From positions 3,224,001-3,288,000 of the forward strand of contig NZ_CP197246.1 of the NCBI RefSeq assembly GCF_052076145.1: DNA of 64,000 nucleotides, written 5' to 3'. Positions 33,643-42,100 of this stretch are shown piece by piece; the stretch's first letter is position 1, and each line of letters opens with the position of its first letter. A model generated the notes under the pieces. That model saw only the letters and a program-made list of their open reading frames with translations. It was not told the origin of the DNA and made no database searches. The translations under genes were made by a program, and so were the position numbers. This stretch comes from Kitasatospora sp052076145. GTDB lineage: Bacteria; Actinomycetota; Actinomycetes; Streptomycetales; Streptomycetaceae.

Positions 33643-34350
33643 TCACTGGCGTAGCAGGTCGTACAGATCCCGCTTCACCCGCTCCCGGGCATCGGCGGGA
33701 AGCTGGCGGTACCGGCCCCAAGCCCGCTCCCGGTCATTACTGGTCCGCTCGTCATGGACCATCCAAGCGAGCAACTCCTTCCGGTCCCGGAGCGAGAGCG
33801 TCTGGATCTGACCCCATAGCTCATCCCGTCCCGGCTGCCCGGAAGACGGCACCCCGCCCGCGTCGTTGCAGCGTGCGCACTCGGTCAGGAGGCCGCTCTC
33901 CACGCTGGTGGTGTCACCGGGTACGCCTGCTGCTCCGAGGGTCAGTCTTGCCCGCGACCCGGGCTCCCCCGGGTACGCCTCGCCTGCGGCCACCCCGCAC
34001 CGACGGCACATGAACCCGTCGCGTTCCAGAACTGTCCTCCGGGTCGCCGCGCTGATCTGGCGCAGCCCCGCCGCGCGGTGCTCGGGCTCCCAGACTGGAG
34101 CCCCGACCGCTTCGAGGACGAACTCGTCGGCCGCCAGCCCCAGCCTGTCCCGCGCGCCTCTGATCACCCACCCCGCTGACCGCAGATCCCGCATCCGGCG
34201 GTCTACCTGCTCTGTGCCGCCAAGGGCGCTTCGGAGGTCCTCCCTGGCGAACGTCCCGCCTTCGCCCACCTCACCCGAGAGCCAGAGTGCGACCCGGACG
34301 CGGAGTCCGAGATTCTCATCACGCCAGTCCATGCCTTCGACCAACGACAT
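33643..34350 (-). CDS. HNH/zinc-finger-like protein with N-terminal winged helix
   Basis: A 235-residue protein. The first 75 residues look like a winged helix (LRVRVALWLSGEVGEGGTFA, DRRMRDLRSAGWVIRG). A central Cys4 site is formed by CRRCG (FMCRRCGVAAGEAYPG) and CARCND with a spacing seen in HNH-type treble-clef folds, although the catalytic His of HNH is not obvious. Location between two methyltransferase genes suggests a nuclease or accessory factor of the system. ATG at 34350 has GGAGAAGGAGAG upstream. Function unproven. Confidence 0.6.
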   Translation of the reverse strand: MSLVEGMDWRDENLGLRVRVALWLSGEVGEGGTFAREDLRSALGGTEQVDRRMRDLRSAGWVIRGARDRLGLAADEFVLEAVGAPVWEPEHRAAGLRQISAATRRTVLERDGFMCRRCGVAAGEAYPGEPGSRARLTLGAAGVPGDTTSVESGLLTECARCNDAGGVPSSGQPGRDELWGQIQTLSLRDRKELLAWMVHDERTSNDRERAWGRYRQLPADARERVKRDLYDLLRQ

Positions 34351-34416
34351 CCGCCACTCTCCTTCTCCAGTCGCCATTCAAATCCGATGTTCCCGCAGCT
34401 CGTTTCAGTCATTCAC

Positions 34417-34428
34417 TCATTCGAATGA
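34417..34428. promoter_or_regulatory. Perfect 12-bp palindrome TCATTCGAATGA
   Basis: It lies in the 176-bp divergent gap between the zinc-finger gene (start 34350) and methyltransferase copy 2 (start 34527), in an unusually AT-rich stretch with repeated TCATTC units. It could be an operator for autoregulation of the restriction-modification genes. Confidence 0.4.
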
Positions 34429-34526
34429 ACAACAACTTTTGCCATTCCCTGCCACGGCAAGTGGCGGCAAGCTATTCATGTCACGAGAGATGGCCGCCGC
34501 CAATGCGGCCCCGGGGAGGAGACACC

Positions 34527-35540
34527 ATGCGAAACCAAGCCGCCACGCTCAGCCCTGCCACCCTGTCGGAACACTCCGCACCGCCGCCACTCACCTGCGT
34601 GGAGATCTGCGCCGGAGGTGGCGGTCAGTCGCTGGGGCTTGAGCAAGCCGGATTCCAGCACCGCTATCTCCTTGAGCTTGATCGCGACGCGTGCAGCACC
34701 CTGAAAGCCAATCGGCCTGCCTGGCAGGTTGTCGAATCGGACCTCCGGGCTCCGGTCCCGCCCTCCGTGCTCCGATCGGCTCACCAGGTCGATCTCCTCG
34801 CAGGCGGAGTCCCCTGCCCTCCATTCTCGCTGGCGGGCCGTCAGCTGGGCTCCGCGGACGAGCGCAACCTCTTTCCAGCCGCGCTGACCCTCGTCGAGCT
34901 CCTGCGCCCGAGAGCTGTGCTGATCGAGAACGTCAAAGGCCTCCTTCAGTCCAAATTCAGCCAGTACCGAGCCGAGATCCTCTCCAGCCTGCACTCACTC
35001 GGCTACCGGTCCAGCTGGCGGCTCCTTCGGGCTTGCGACTTCGGGGTTCCCCAACTCCGTCCCCGGGCAGTCCTGGTCGCCATGCCTTCCGAGTCCTTCG
35101 ACCGGTACCGGTGGCCAGCTCCAAGCCACCAGCCACACCAGTATCTGACGGTCGGCCAGGCGCTCCACAAGTCGATGGCAAGCCAGGGATGGGAGCTGGC
35201 AGCCGCCTGGGCCGCCGGGGCCGACCAGATCGCGCCCACGCTCTGCGGCGGCTCCCGGAAACACGGCGGCCCAGACCTCGGGCCCTCACGGGCTCGCGAA
35301 GCCTGGGCCCGCCTGGGAGTCAAGGGCACCAGTGTGGCTGACAGGCCGCCAGCCATCGGCGACCGGCTGCCCATCCGGCTCACCGTCGAACAGCTGGCCG
35401 TCCTCCAGGGGTTCCCCGCCGACTGGCATTTCGTTGGCACCAAGACGTCCAGGTACCGGCAGATCGGCAATGCCTTCCCCCCGCCGGTCGCGAAGGCCGT
35501 CGGTGCCTGCATCGCCGCCGCATTGGCTCAGGCCCCGTAA
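34527..35540 (+). CDS. C5-cytosine DNA methyltransferase (copy 2)
   Basis: A 337-residue C5-MTase clearly related to copy 1. Motif I is VEICAGGGGQSLGLEQAGF, motif IV GGVPCPPFSLAGRQLG with Cys at about residue 97, motif VI ENVKG, motif VIII QLRPRAVLV and motif X QIGNAFPPPVAKAVG. The segment IAPTLCGGSRKHGGPDLGPS closely parallels the copy 1 region, so both may recognise the same or overlapping sites. ATG at 34527 has GGGGAGGAG. Two methyltransferases of one type in one cluster is unusual for a simple type II system. Confidence 0.9.
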   Translation: MRNQAATLSPATLSEHSAPPPLTCVEICAGGGGQSLGLEQAGFQHRYLLELDRDACSTLKANRPAWQVVESDLRAPVPPSVLRSAHQVDLLAGGVPCPPFSLAGRQLGSADERNLFPAALTLVELLRPRAVLIENVKGLLQSKFSQYRAEILSSLHSLGYRSSWRLLRACDFGVPQLRPRAVLVAMPSESFDRYRWPAPSHQPHQYLTVGQALHKSMASQGWELAAAWAAGADQIAPTLCGGSRKHGGPDLGPSRAREAWARLGVKGTSVADRPPAIGDRLPIRLTVEQLAVLQGFPADWHFVGTKTSRYRQIGNAFPPPVAKAVGACIAAALAQAP

Positions 35541-35576
35541 AGCAGCGGCGGGCCGGAGGCCACGAGCAGCCGCCAG

Positions 35577-36446
35577 CTACTCCTCCGTGCCCTCCTCGTT
35601 CTTCTCGCCCTTCTCACGCTTCCTCTTGCGCTCGTACTCACTCACAGCTGCCGGCGCGCCCTCTTCAGGCCACGGCTCCCACGACCGCAGCTCGTACGTG
35701 ACCTGGGTGACACCCTCCACCTTGGCCCGGTGCGCGACGATGTTCCATCCGAGCACGAAACGAAGCTCACGTAGCCGCTTCAGCGGATCACCCTTGTGGG
35801 TGTCGCGAGCCACCACCGCGATCAGCTCGACCGGCGTCCACCTGCCCTCCCGGGCGAATGCCTTCAGCAGCTCGCCGATGCGCTCCCACGGGTTGCCACG
35901 ATTGATGGCAGCCTTCATCGCCCCCGAATGCGGATCAAGGGAGGCAAAGAACGCCTTCTTCCCGTTGTTGTGCTCCTGGCAGAGCGGCTCGAGGTTGTCG
36001 AGCACCGTCTCGCCGCCCCAGGACCTCGGCACGATGTGGTCGATTTGGAGCTTCACCTTGTCCCCCGGGCCACGCCCGCACATCTGGCAGAACCGGCCCT
36101 TGACGGTGAACACCTCCGCCTGGAGCTTGGGGGAGATCCGCTCGCTCTTGTCCGCTACCGGCGATTGACTCCGGCCTTCGAGCTGGTAGACCCACTCACC
36201 GTCACCCGGGCGGCGCTTCGCGGCAACGTCGAAGTAGTCACGTACGTCACGGAGCCGCCGCTGGGAGTGCACATTGCCCTTCCCCAGGACCGCCGTAGCG
36301 CGCTCGATCCACTCCGCCATGGTCGGCGGGTCGTTCCGCCTCTCCAGGAGAAACCGGTAGGCCTCGCGTGTCTCCCTGTTGGAAAACATCGCCCTCACCT
36401 CGTCGCTGTCCGCACTCGGCAGCTCGTCCTTGTTGGAAGCATCCAC
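35577..36446 (-). CDS. HNH endonuclease
   Basis: A 289-residue protein with a canonical HNH site in the middle: FCQMCGRGPGDKVKLQIDHI and VPRSWGGETVLDNLEPLCQE then HNNGK, with the paired CxxC and C zinc ligands and the H-N-H core. The C-terminus is a charged Lys/Glu tail. GTG at 36446 is chosen because GGGGCGGAG precedes it; an ATG at 36497 is possible. It is convergent with methyltransferase copy 2, which could protect against it, making a second restriction activity alongside the NaeI-like enzyme. Confidence 0.82.
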   Translation of the reverse strand: MDASNKDELPSADSDEVRAMFSNRETREAYRFLLERRNDPPTMAEWIERATAVLGKGNVHSQRRLRDVRDYFDVAAKRRPGDGEWVYQLEGRSQSPVADKSERISPKLQAEVFTVKGRFCQMCGRGPGDKVKLQIDHIVPRSWGGETVLDNLEPLCQEHNNGKKAFFASLDPHSGAMKAAINRGNPWERIGELLKAFAREGRWTPVELIAVVARDTHKGDPLKRLRELRFVLGWNIVAHRAKVEGVTQVTYELRSWEPWPEEGAPAAVSEYERKRKREKGEKNEEGTEE

Positions 36447-36648
36447 GCCAAACTCCGCCCCATCACAGCCCAACCCGATGGCTGGGCAGGGCACCACAGT
36501 AGAGGCGGCATGACTCGTAGGACAATCACATATCGCATGCCGCCTAGGCCATCCTGACGGCTAAACAAGCTTTGACCTGGGAATATACTACCTTCGTTGC
36601 CGTCAAAGTTTTTCCCGCTCGACCCAATGCTTGGCGGCAACGATTCCC

Positions 36649-37791
36649 CTAGTCGCGGGCTCCCATCCGCTCCTCGAGCGCGAAGGTCGCCCCCAGGAGG
36701 GCGGCCGTCGCGCCGGTCTGGGCGAGGGCGGAGAGGTGGGTGCCGAGGGGGATGGTGAGGGGGAGGAGGGCGGCGGCGGTTAGGCGCGGGGCGGTGGGCG
36801 TGAGGCCGATGGTGCGGCGGATGGCGATGTTGGCGGTGAGGAAGAGGGCGATGCCACTGGCGATGGCGTAGGACTGGGCGGGGGAGATCGGGGCGGTGGG
36901 GTGGGCGACGGCGGGTTTGGCGCCGGTGGCGAGGAGGAGGATGCCGAGGAAGAGGGCGTAGTGGCCCAGGTTGTAGATGCTGACGGCCAGGCGGTTGCGG
37001 CGGGCTGCGGTGAGGCCGGCCAGGAAGTGGGTGGCACGTTCGTCGTCGTCGTGGCCGAAATACGCCCACCAGAGGCCGATGCAGACGGCGAGGGTGAGCA
37101 GGGCGCCGGCCACGGTGGGGAGAGTCAGGGCGGTGCCTGCTGCGCCGACGCCGATGGCGATCACCGATTCGCCGAAGGCGACGATCACGACCAGGCCGTG
37201 CCGCTCGACGAAGTGGTCGGCGCGGAGCTGGAACTGCGGCAGGTCGACCAGCCGCGGGGTCACCAGTTGGAGGGCGAACGCCGCTGCCCAGAAACCGAGT
37301 TCGGCCGACCCCTGGAGGTAGCCGCCGGCCACCACCAGAGCGGAGTTGACCAGGTTGAGCAGCCCCATCCGCAGGACCGACACCCGCGCCACCCCCGACG
37401 CCGCGAACATCCCGGTGTGGACGGTGACCACCAGCAGGTAGGCCCAGCCGAAGGCCGCGCCCCCACCTTCGAAGGCGTGCGACACGGAGAGCGAGATGAT
37501 CAGGAAGCCCGCCATCGCGACCAGCATCAGCCCGCGCCGGGGGTGCGTGGAGGGCGGCACCGCGTTGGTGAGCCAGATGAACGCGTCGTACATCCACCAG
37601 ATCACCGCGAGCATCACCAGCACCCGCACCAGTCCGCCCAGGTCGAGGTGGTGGGCGAGGCTCTCGGTGAGCTGGGTGATGGTGAAGACGAAGACGAGGT
37701 CGAAGAAGAGCTCCAACGGTGTCACCCGCAGGCTGAGTTCGTCGGTCTCTTGAAGGGTGATGGCAGTGGTCACGCCGTGAGTATCGAACAT
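36649..37791 (-). CDS. Low-temperature-requirement A (LtrA) family membrane protein
   Basis: A 380-residue membrane protein with about ten hydrophobic helices. The family signature is clear near the N-terminus (LRVTPLELFFDLVFVFTITQ) and in the middle (FVERHGLVVIVAFGESVIAI). LtrA was named from Listeria growth at low temperature; the molecular role is unknown. ATG at 37791 and GTG at 37773 are possible starts. The 200-bp gap before it (36447-36648) holds an AT-rich stretch with a 7-bp inverted repeat CTTTGAC/GTCAAAG (36570-36608) that could be a promoter region of the restriction island. Confidence 0.88.
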   Translation of the reverse strand: MFDTHGVTTAITLQETDELSLRVTPLELFFDLVFVFTITQLTESLAHHLDLGGLVRVLVMLAVIWWMYDAFIWLTNAVPPSTHPRRGLMLVAMAGFLIISLSVSHAFEGGGAAFGWAYLLVVTVHTGMFAASGVARVSVLRMGLLNLVNSALVVAGGYLQGSAELGFWAAAFALQLVTPRLVDLPQFQLRADHFVERHGLVVIVAFGESVIAIGVGAAGTALTLPTVAGALLTLAVCIGLWWAYFGHDDDERATHFLAGLTAARRNRLAVSIYNLGHYALFLGILLLATGAKPAVAHPTAPISPAQSYAIASGIALFLTANIAIRRTIGLTPTAPRLTAAALLPLTIPLGTHLSALAQTGATAALLGATFALEERMGARD

Positions 37792-37897
37792 CGGCGTTCG
37801 TACGAGGGTGGGATTTCGGTCATCGGACGGCACCCCGGCCGCCGCTCGCGCGTTAGGTTCGAAGACGACTGAACGTGCCCGGCCCGAGGAGAGAACG

Positions 37898-38194
37898 ATG
37901 GCGAAGATCCCCACCGCAGCGATCGCGGCGGCCGGCCTGCTCGGCGGCTACGGCACGGCGCGCTGGAGCGGGCGGCGTGAGCTCGGCGGCGCGGTGCTCG
38001 CGGTTGCGGGGGCCACTGCGGCGGTGCGGTGGCGGCAGCAGGCGGGCACGGGGACGGCCGCCGCGCTGACCGGGCTGTACGTGGCGGCTTTCGGCGGCTC
38101 GCACCCGCTCGCGAAGAAGATCGGCGCCTGGCCGGCCGTGTTCGCCGTCGCGGGGGTCGTGGTGGGGGCTTCCACCGTCGCGACCAAGCGGTAG
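37898..38194 (+). CDS. Small hydrophobic protein
   Basis: A 98-residue protein with Gly/Ala-rich helices that look membrane-associated (AAIAAAGLLGGYGTA, GAVLAVAGATAAVRW, WPAVFAVAGVVVGAST). ATG at 37898 is preceded by GAGGAGAG. Similar short proteins are common in Streptomyces; no function is known. Confidence 0.65.
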   Translation: MAKIPTAAIAAAGLLGGYGTARWSGRRELGGAVLAVAGATAAVRWRQQAGTGTAAALTGLYVAAFGGSHPLAKKIGAWPAVFAVAGVVVGASTVATKR

Positions 38195-38201
38195 TCGCCG
38201 G

Positions 38202-39023
38202 TCAGCCGCCGAAGCGCGCCTCGAACGCGGCCCGGTTCGCCGACACCGGCTGCCTGTCCCAGACCGCGAAGACCACCCGGTCGAAGGCCGCCCCGTGCTG
38301 CTCGAGCGCCAGCGCGAAGGCCTCGGCCACCTCCGCCGGGTCGTTGCGGAAGACGCCGCAGCCCCACGCCCCGAGCACCAACTCCCGTACGCCGTGCCGC
38401 GCGGCGACCGCCAGCACCCGGCCGGCCCGCTCCGCGAGCACCGCCCGTACGTCGACCGCAACGCCGCCCGAACGCAGCGCCAGCTGACCGGCGTTGGGTG
38501 CGGGCGAGGTCAGGAACGAGACTCCGTAGGGCTGTTCGAGCAGCTCGCCGCGCCTGTCGCGGATCACCGGGACGGCCGGGGAGAAGATCACCCGGTGGCT
38601 GTAGCGGAGGTCGTCGGACGCCCGGTGCGCCTCGTAGTACTCCGGCGCCTCCAGCAGGCAGCTGTAGAGCAGCGCGCCCCGGCAGACGTCCTCCTCCTGG
38701 GCCCGCGCCCCGCGCAGGTAGCCCCCGCCCGGGTTCCGCGCGGACGCGAAGTTGAGCACCCCGACGTGACCGGGAGCAGCCGGACCACCGGCGACCAGCC
38801 GCCGCGCCGCCTCCAGGCTGCCCTCGGCCGTCACCTCGATCCCCCCCGCGAAGGGCCCTGCCGCCGCGCCCGGGGATGCCGCAGGCCCGTACAGCACCGT
38901 CCCGGCCCGCGCCGAGGCCAGCGCCTCGGCCACGGACACCAGCGCACCCGAGGGCGCCTGGTAACTCCCCCGCTCGGCGATCTCCTCGTTGACGGCCGCC
39001 ACGTTCTTCATCCGACTGCTCAT
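38202..39023 (-). CDS. TIGR02452/bacterial PARG-like (macrodomain) protein
   Basis: A 273-residue protein of the microbial poly(ADP-ribose) glycohydrolase type. The signature NFASARNPGGGYLRGARAQE continues with EDVCRGALLY, matching the GGG-x-QEE motif with the catalytic Glu pair. The N-terminus (MKNVAAVNEEIAERGSY) and the C-terminal LGAWGCGVFRNDPAEVAEAF macrodomain loop agree. It is expected to remove or bind ADP-ribose. ATG at 39023. Confidence 0.88.
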   Translation of the reverse strand: MSSRMKNVAAVNEEIAERGSYQAPSGALVSVAEALASARAGTVLYGPAASPGAAAGPFAGGIEVTAEGSLEAARRLVAGGPAAPGHVGVLNFASARNPGGGYLRGARAQEEDVCRGALLYSCLLEAPEYYEAHRASDDLRYSHRVIFSPAVPVIRDRRGELLEQPYGVSFLTSPAPNAGQLALRSGGVAVDVRAVLAERAGRVLAVAARHGVRELVLGAWGCGVFRNDPAEVAEAFALALEQHGAAFDRVVFAVWDRQPVSANRAAFEARFGG

Positions 39024-39084
39024 CCGGGTGACGCTACGTCAGCAACCGACCGCCCAGCCACCGAGTTTCGGCCGCCCAGAACAA

Positions 39085-39118
39085 GCGGGCCCGCTCCACC
39101 GAAGTGGAGCGGGCCCGC
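39085..39118 (-). terminator. Terminator hairpin of the large secreted-protein gene
   Basis: Perfect 15-bp stem (39085-39099 with 39104-39118) closed by a CGAA tetraloop, 22 bp beyond the stop codon at 39140. A very similar hairpin with the same loop ends the DEAD-box helicase gene (43679-43710). Confidence 0.75.
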
Positions 39119-39139
39119 ACGTACCGCATGTGCCGGAGA

Positions 39140-42100
39140 TCAGCCGATGAAGCCGATCCGGTCGATCACCACCTGCACCGAGCCGGCCCCGCCGTTGTAG
39201 AACGCGACCCGCCCGTCGGCGCCGACCGGGACGACGACCTGGTTGGCGATCGTCTGGCCCTTCACCCAGTTGAGGTTGGAGGCGGTGGGCCGGGAGCCGC
39301 CGGACGGCCAGGCGGTCAGGTATCCCCAGTCCGTCGGCCCGGTCACCGTCACGTTGAGGACGACCGCCTTGGGCTTGGCCGACCCGGCGGTGCCGTTCAG
39401 GTCGAGCACCACCGTCCCGTGCGAGGGGACGGCTCCGGCCGGGGCGCCCTGGCCGAGCCGGGTGTCCATGACCCGGACGGGCCCGGCGCTGCGGTAGAGC
39501 GAGCCGCCCGAGCCGCCGGCGTAGTACCCGGCGACGTCGGCGACCAGCTGCGAGGTGCCCGGCGAGCCGTTGTACAGGCTGACGGTGCCGTCGGGGCCGA
39601 TCGGGACGACGACCATGTTCGGCACGGTCTGCCCCGCCACCCAGTTCAGGTTGGAGGCGACCGGCCGCGCCGAGCCGGACGGCCAGGCGGTCAGGTAGCC
39701 GGGCCCCCGGGTGTCCGTGACGGTGACGTTGAGCGCCACCGCCGACGCCCCGGCGGCCGGGACGCCGCCTGCGCCCGCGACCTTGAGCACCACGCTCTGC
39801 CCGGCGCCGACCGGCTGGTTGCCGGGCCGCCCGAGGCCGATGCGGGTGTCGAGCACCCGCTGCGGCCCGACCGGGGTGAAGGCGGAGCCCGGCAGCAGCT
39901 GGCCGTAGTAGCCGAGCACGTCGGCGACGAACTGCGAGGTGCCGGAGCTGCCGTTGTAGAGCGTGACCTTGCCGTCCGCGCCGACCGGCACGGTGACCAG
40001 GTTCGGCACGACCTGACCCGCCGTCCAGTTGAGCGAGGAGGCCGTCGGACGCGCCGTACCGGACGGCCAGGCCGTCAGGTAGCCGCCCGCCTTCGGGTCG
40101 GCGACCGTCACGTTGAGCACCACCGAGCGGACGCCGTCCTTCGGCACCCCGCCCTGGCCGGTCACCTGGAGCGCGACGGTGCCACCGGCTGGGACGGGCG
40201 CCGTGCCGGGACGGCCCACGCCGATCCGGGTGTCCAGCAGCCGGGACGGGGTGAGCGGCGAGAACGCCGTGCCCGGGTCCGCCTCGGCGTCCGGCAGACC
40301 GCACAGGCGGTCCGTCGGGCAGCCCACCGAGACGCTGTAGTCGGTCTTCGCCGCACCCGGCCGGAGCGAGAGCAGCAGGATGTCGGACTTGTCGGGGGTG
40401 CCCGGCGGGTTGCAGTCGGTGAAGTACCCGTCGGTCGACTGGTACTGCACGCAGTAGTCGGTGCCGGCACTGTTGATCATCTGCGCCCGGGGCACGGCGG
40501 TGCTCGTCCCCGCGTACGCCCCGGAGATCCGGATGGTGCCGGCGTAGGGCTGCTGCTTCACCGGGACGGTGAGGCAGGTGGCGGGGTGGTCGAGCGTGAG
40601 CGTGCCGGTGAGCGGGCCGAAGCCGTTCTTGTCGGCCGCGATCACCCGGCACTCCGGCGGGACGCCGTCGGCGCCGCCGATCCGCCAGGTGTCGAGCTGG
40701 TAGGCGATCGCGGTGCCCTTGTAGTCGGACACCGACATGATCGCCTGGTAGCTGGTCGAGCCGGTGACGTCGCAGTACGCGGTGTAGAGGCCCGAGGTGC
40801 AGAGGGTCTTGCCGTCGGCGTCGGTCACCACCATCAGCACGGCGCCGTCGGTGTACTTCGAGGTGAACCGGAAGCGGTCGGTGGGCTGGGCCGTCACCTT
40901 GGTGCAGGCCGCGCTCAGCGAGGAGGTCAGCTGCCCCCGGACGGGAGTGCCACCCACCGTGGTGGAGACGGGGCTGCCGCAGGGCGCGCTCGCCGAGAGG
41001 TCGCGGCGGACCATGCGGTAACCCTGGTCCGTCCCGTCACCGACCAGCAGCGCGGTGTACGCCTTCGCCTGGTCGAGTCGGCACACCGCCGTCGACAGGT
41101 TGTAGCCGCCCTCGCAGGCGAGCTTGCCATCCGAGCCGAACACCCGGATCGTCGCCGGGAGGGTCTTCAGCGGGCCGGTGGGCGCCGGGACGATGTCGTA
41201 GTCGAACTGCTCGGCCACCGAGTGCTGTCCGGCCGGGACGGCCAGGCAGCGGACGGGGTGCCCCTTGGTCAGCGCGACCGCGGTGCCCGTCGTGTCCTGG
41301 TAAGAGGTCTGCGGGAAGGCGTCGCAGCCGGACGAGGTGTCGACCCGCCCGATCGTGACGGCGTAACCGCCGGTGGCCGCGCCACGGTCGAGCAGCAGCC
41401 GGAAGGGCGCCTGCCCGGTCAGTCGGCAGTCGGTCTGGGCGTAGGCGTACGGGTTGCTGCACTGGACGGCGCCGGTGGCGTCCAGCACCTGGCCGGCCGG
41501 CAGCGGGTCGCCGCCGGGGGTGGTGTAGATCTCCAGGGCCGCACCCGAAGGCGTCGGCAGCGTCAGGCAGTTGACCTGCCCGAGCGCCGCGATCGCACCG
41601 GTCACCGGACCGGCGGCGAAGCCGCTGTCCCCGGTGGCGACGCAGCCCCGGGTCTCGGTCGGCGTCAGGAACTGCGCGTGGGTGGTGCCTTCGACCACCC
41701 GGTCGGCGGTGCCCAGCATCATCGTGTACGTACCGGCCGCGGGCACGTCGCACCCGGTCTGGTACGGGCTGCAGACCCGCTTGCCGTCGGCGTCGTAGAG
41801 CCCGACGGGCAGCGAGACCGGCGTGCCCTGGTCACCCGGGCCGAAGCCGGTCACCAGCAGGGCCCCTGCGGCGGCGGCCGTCACGGTGCGGCAGCGGGTG
41901 GTGCCGGTGTCCGCGGCGGTGCCGAAGGGCTGGGCAGCCAAGGTCGGACAGTCCGCCGGGTGGGAGAGCCGGAGGATCTGCATCCGCCAGTCGAAGGGGT
42001 ACTTGCTCGGGTCGCCCCAGGAGCTGCCCCGGGTCGAGAGCAGCCGGTACGGCCCGCTGCCGGGCAGCACGCAGCCGTCCTGGCTGTAGTCGACCGTGCA

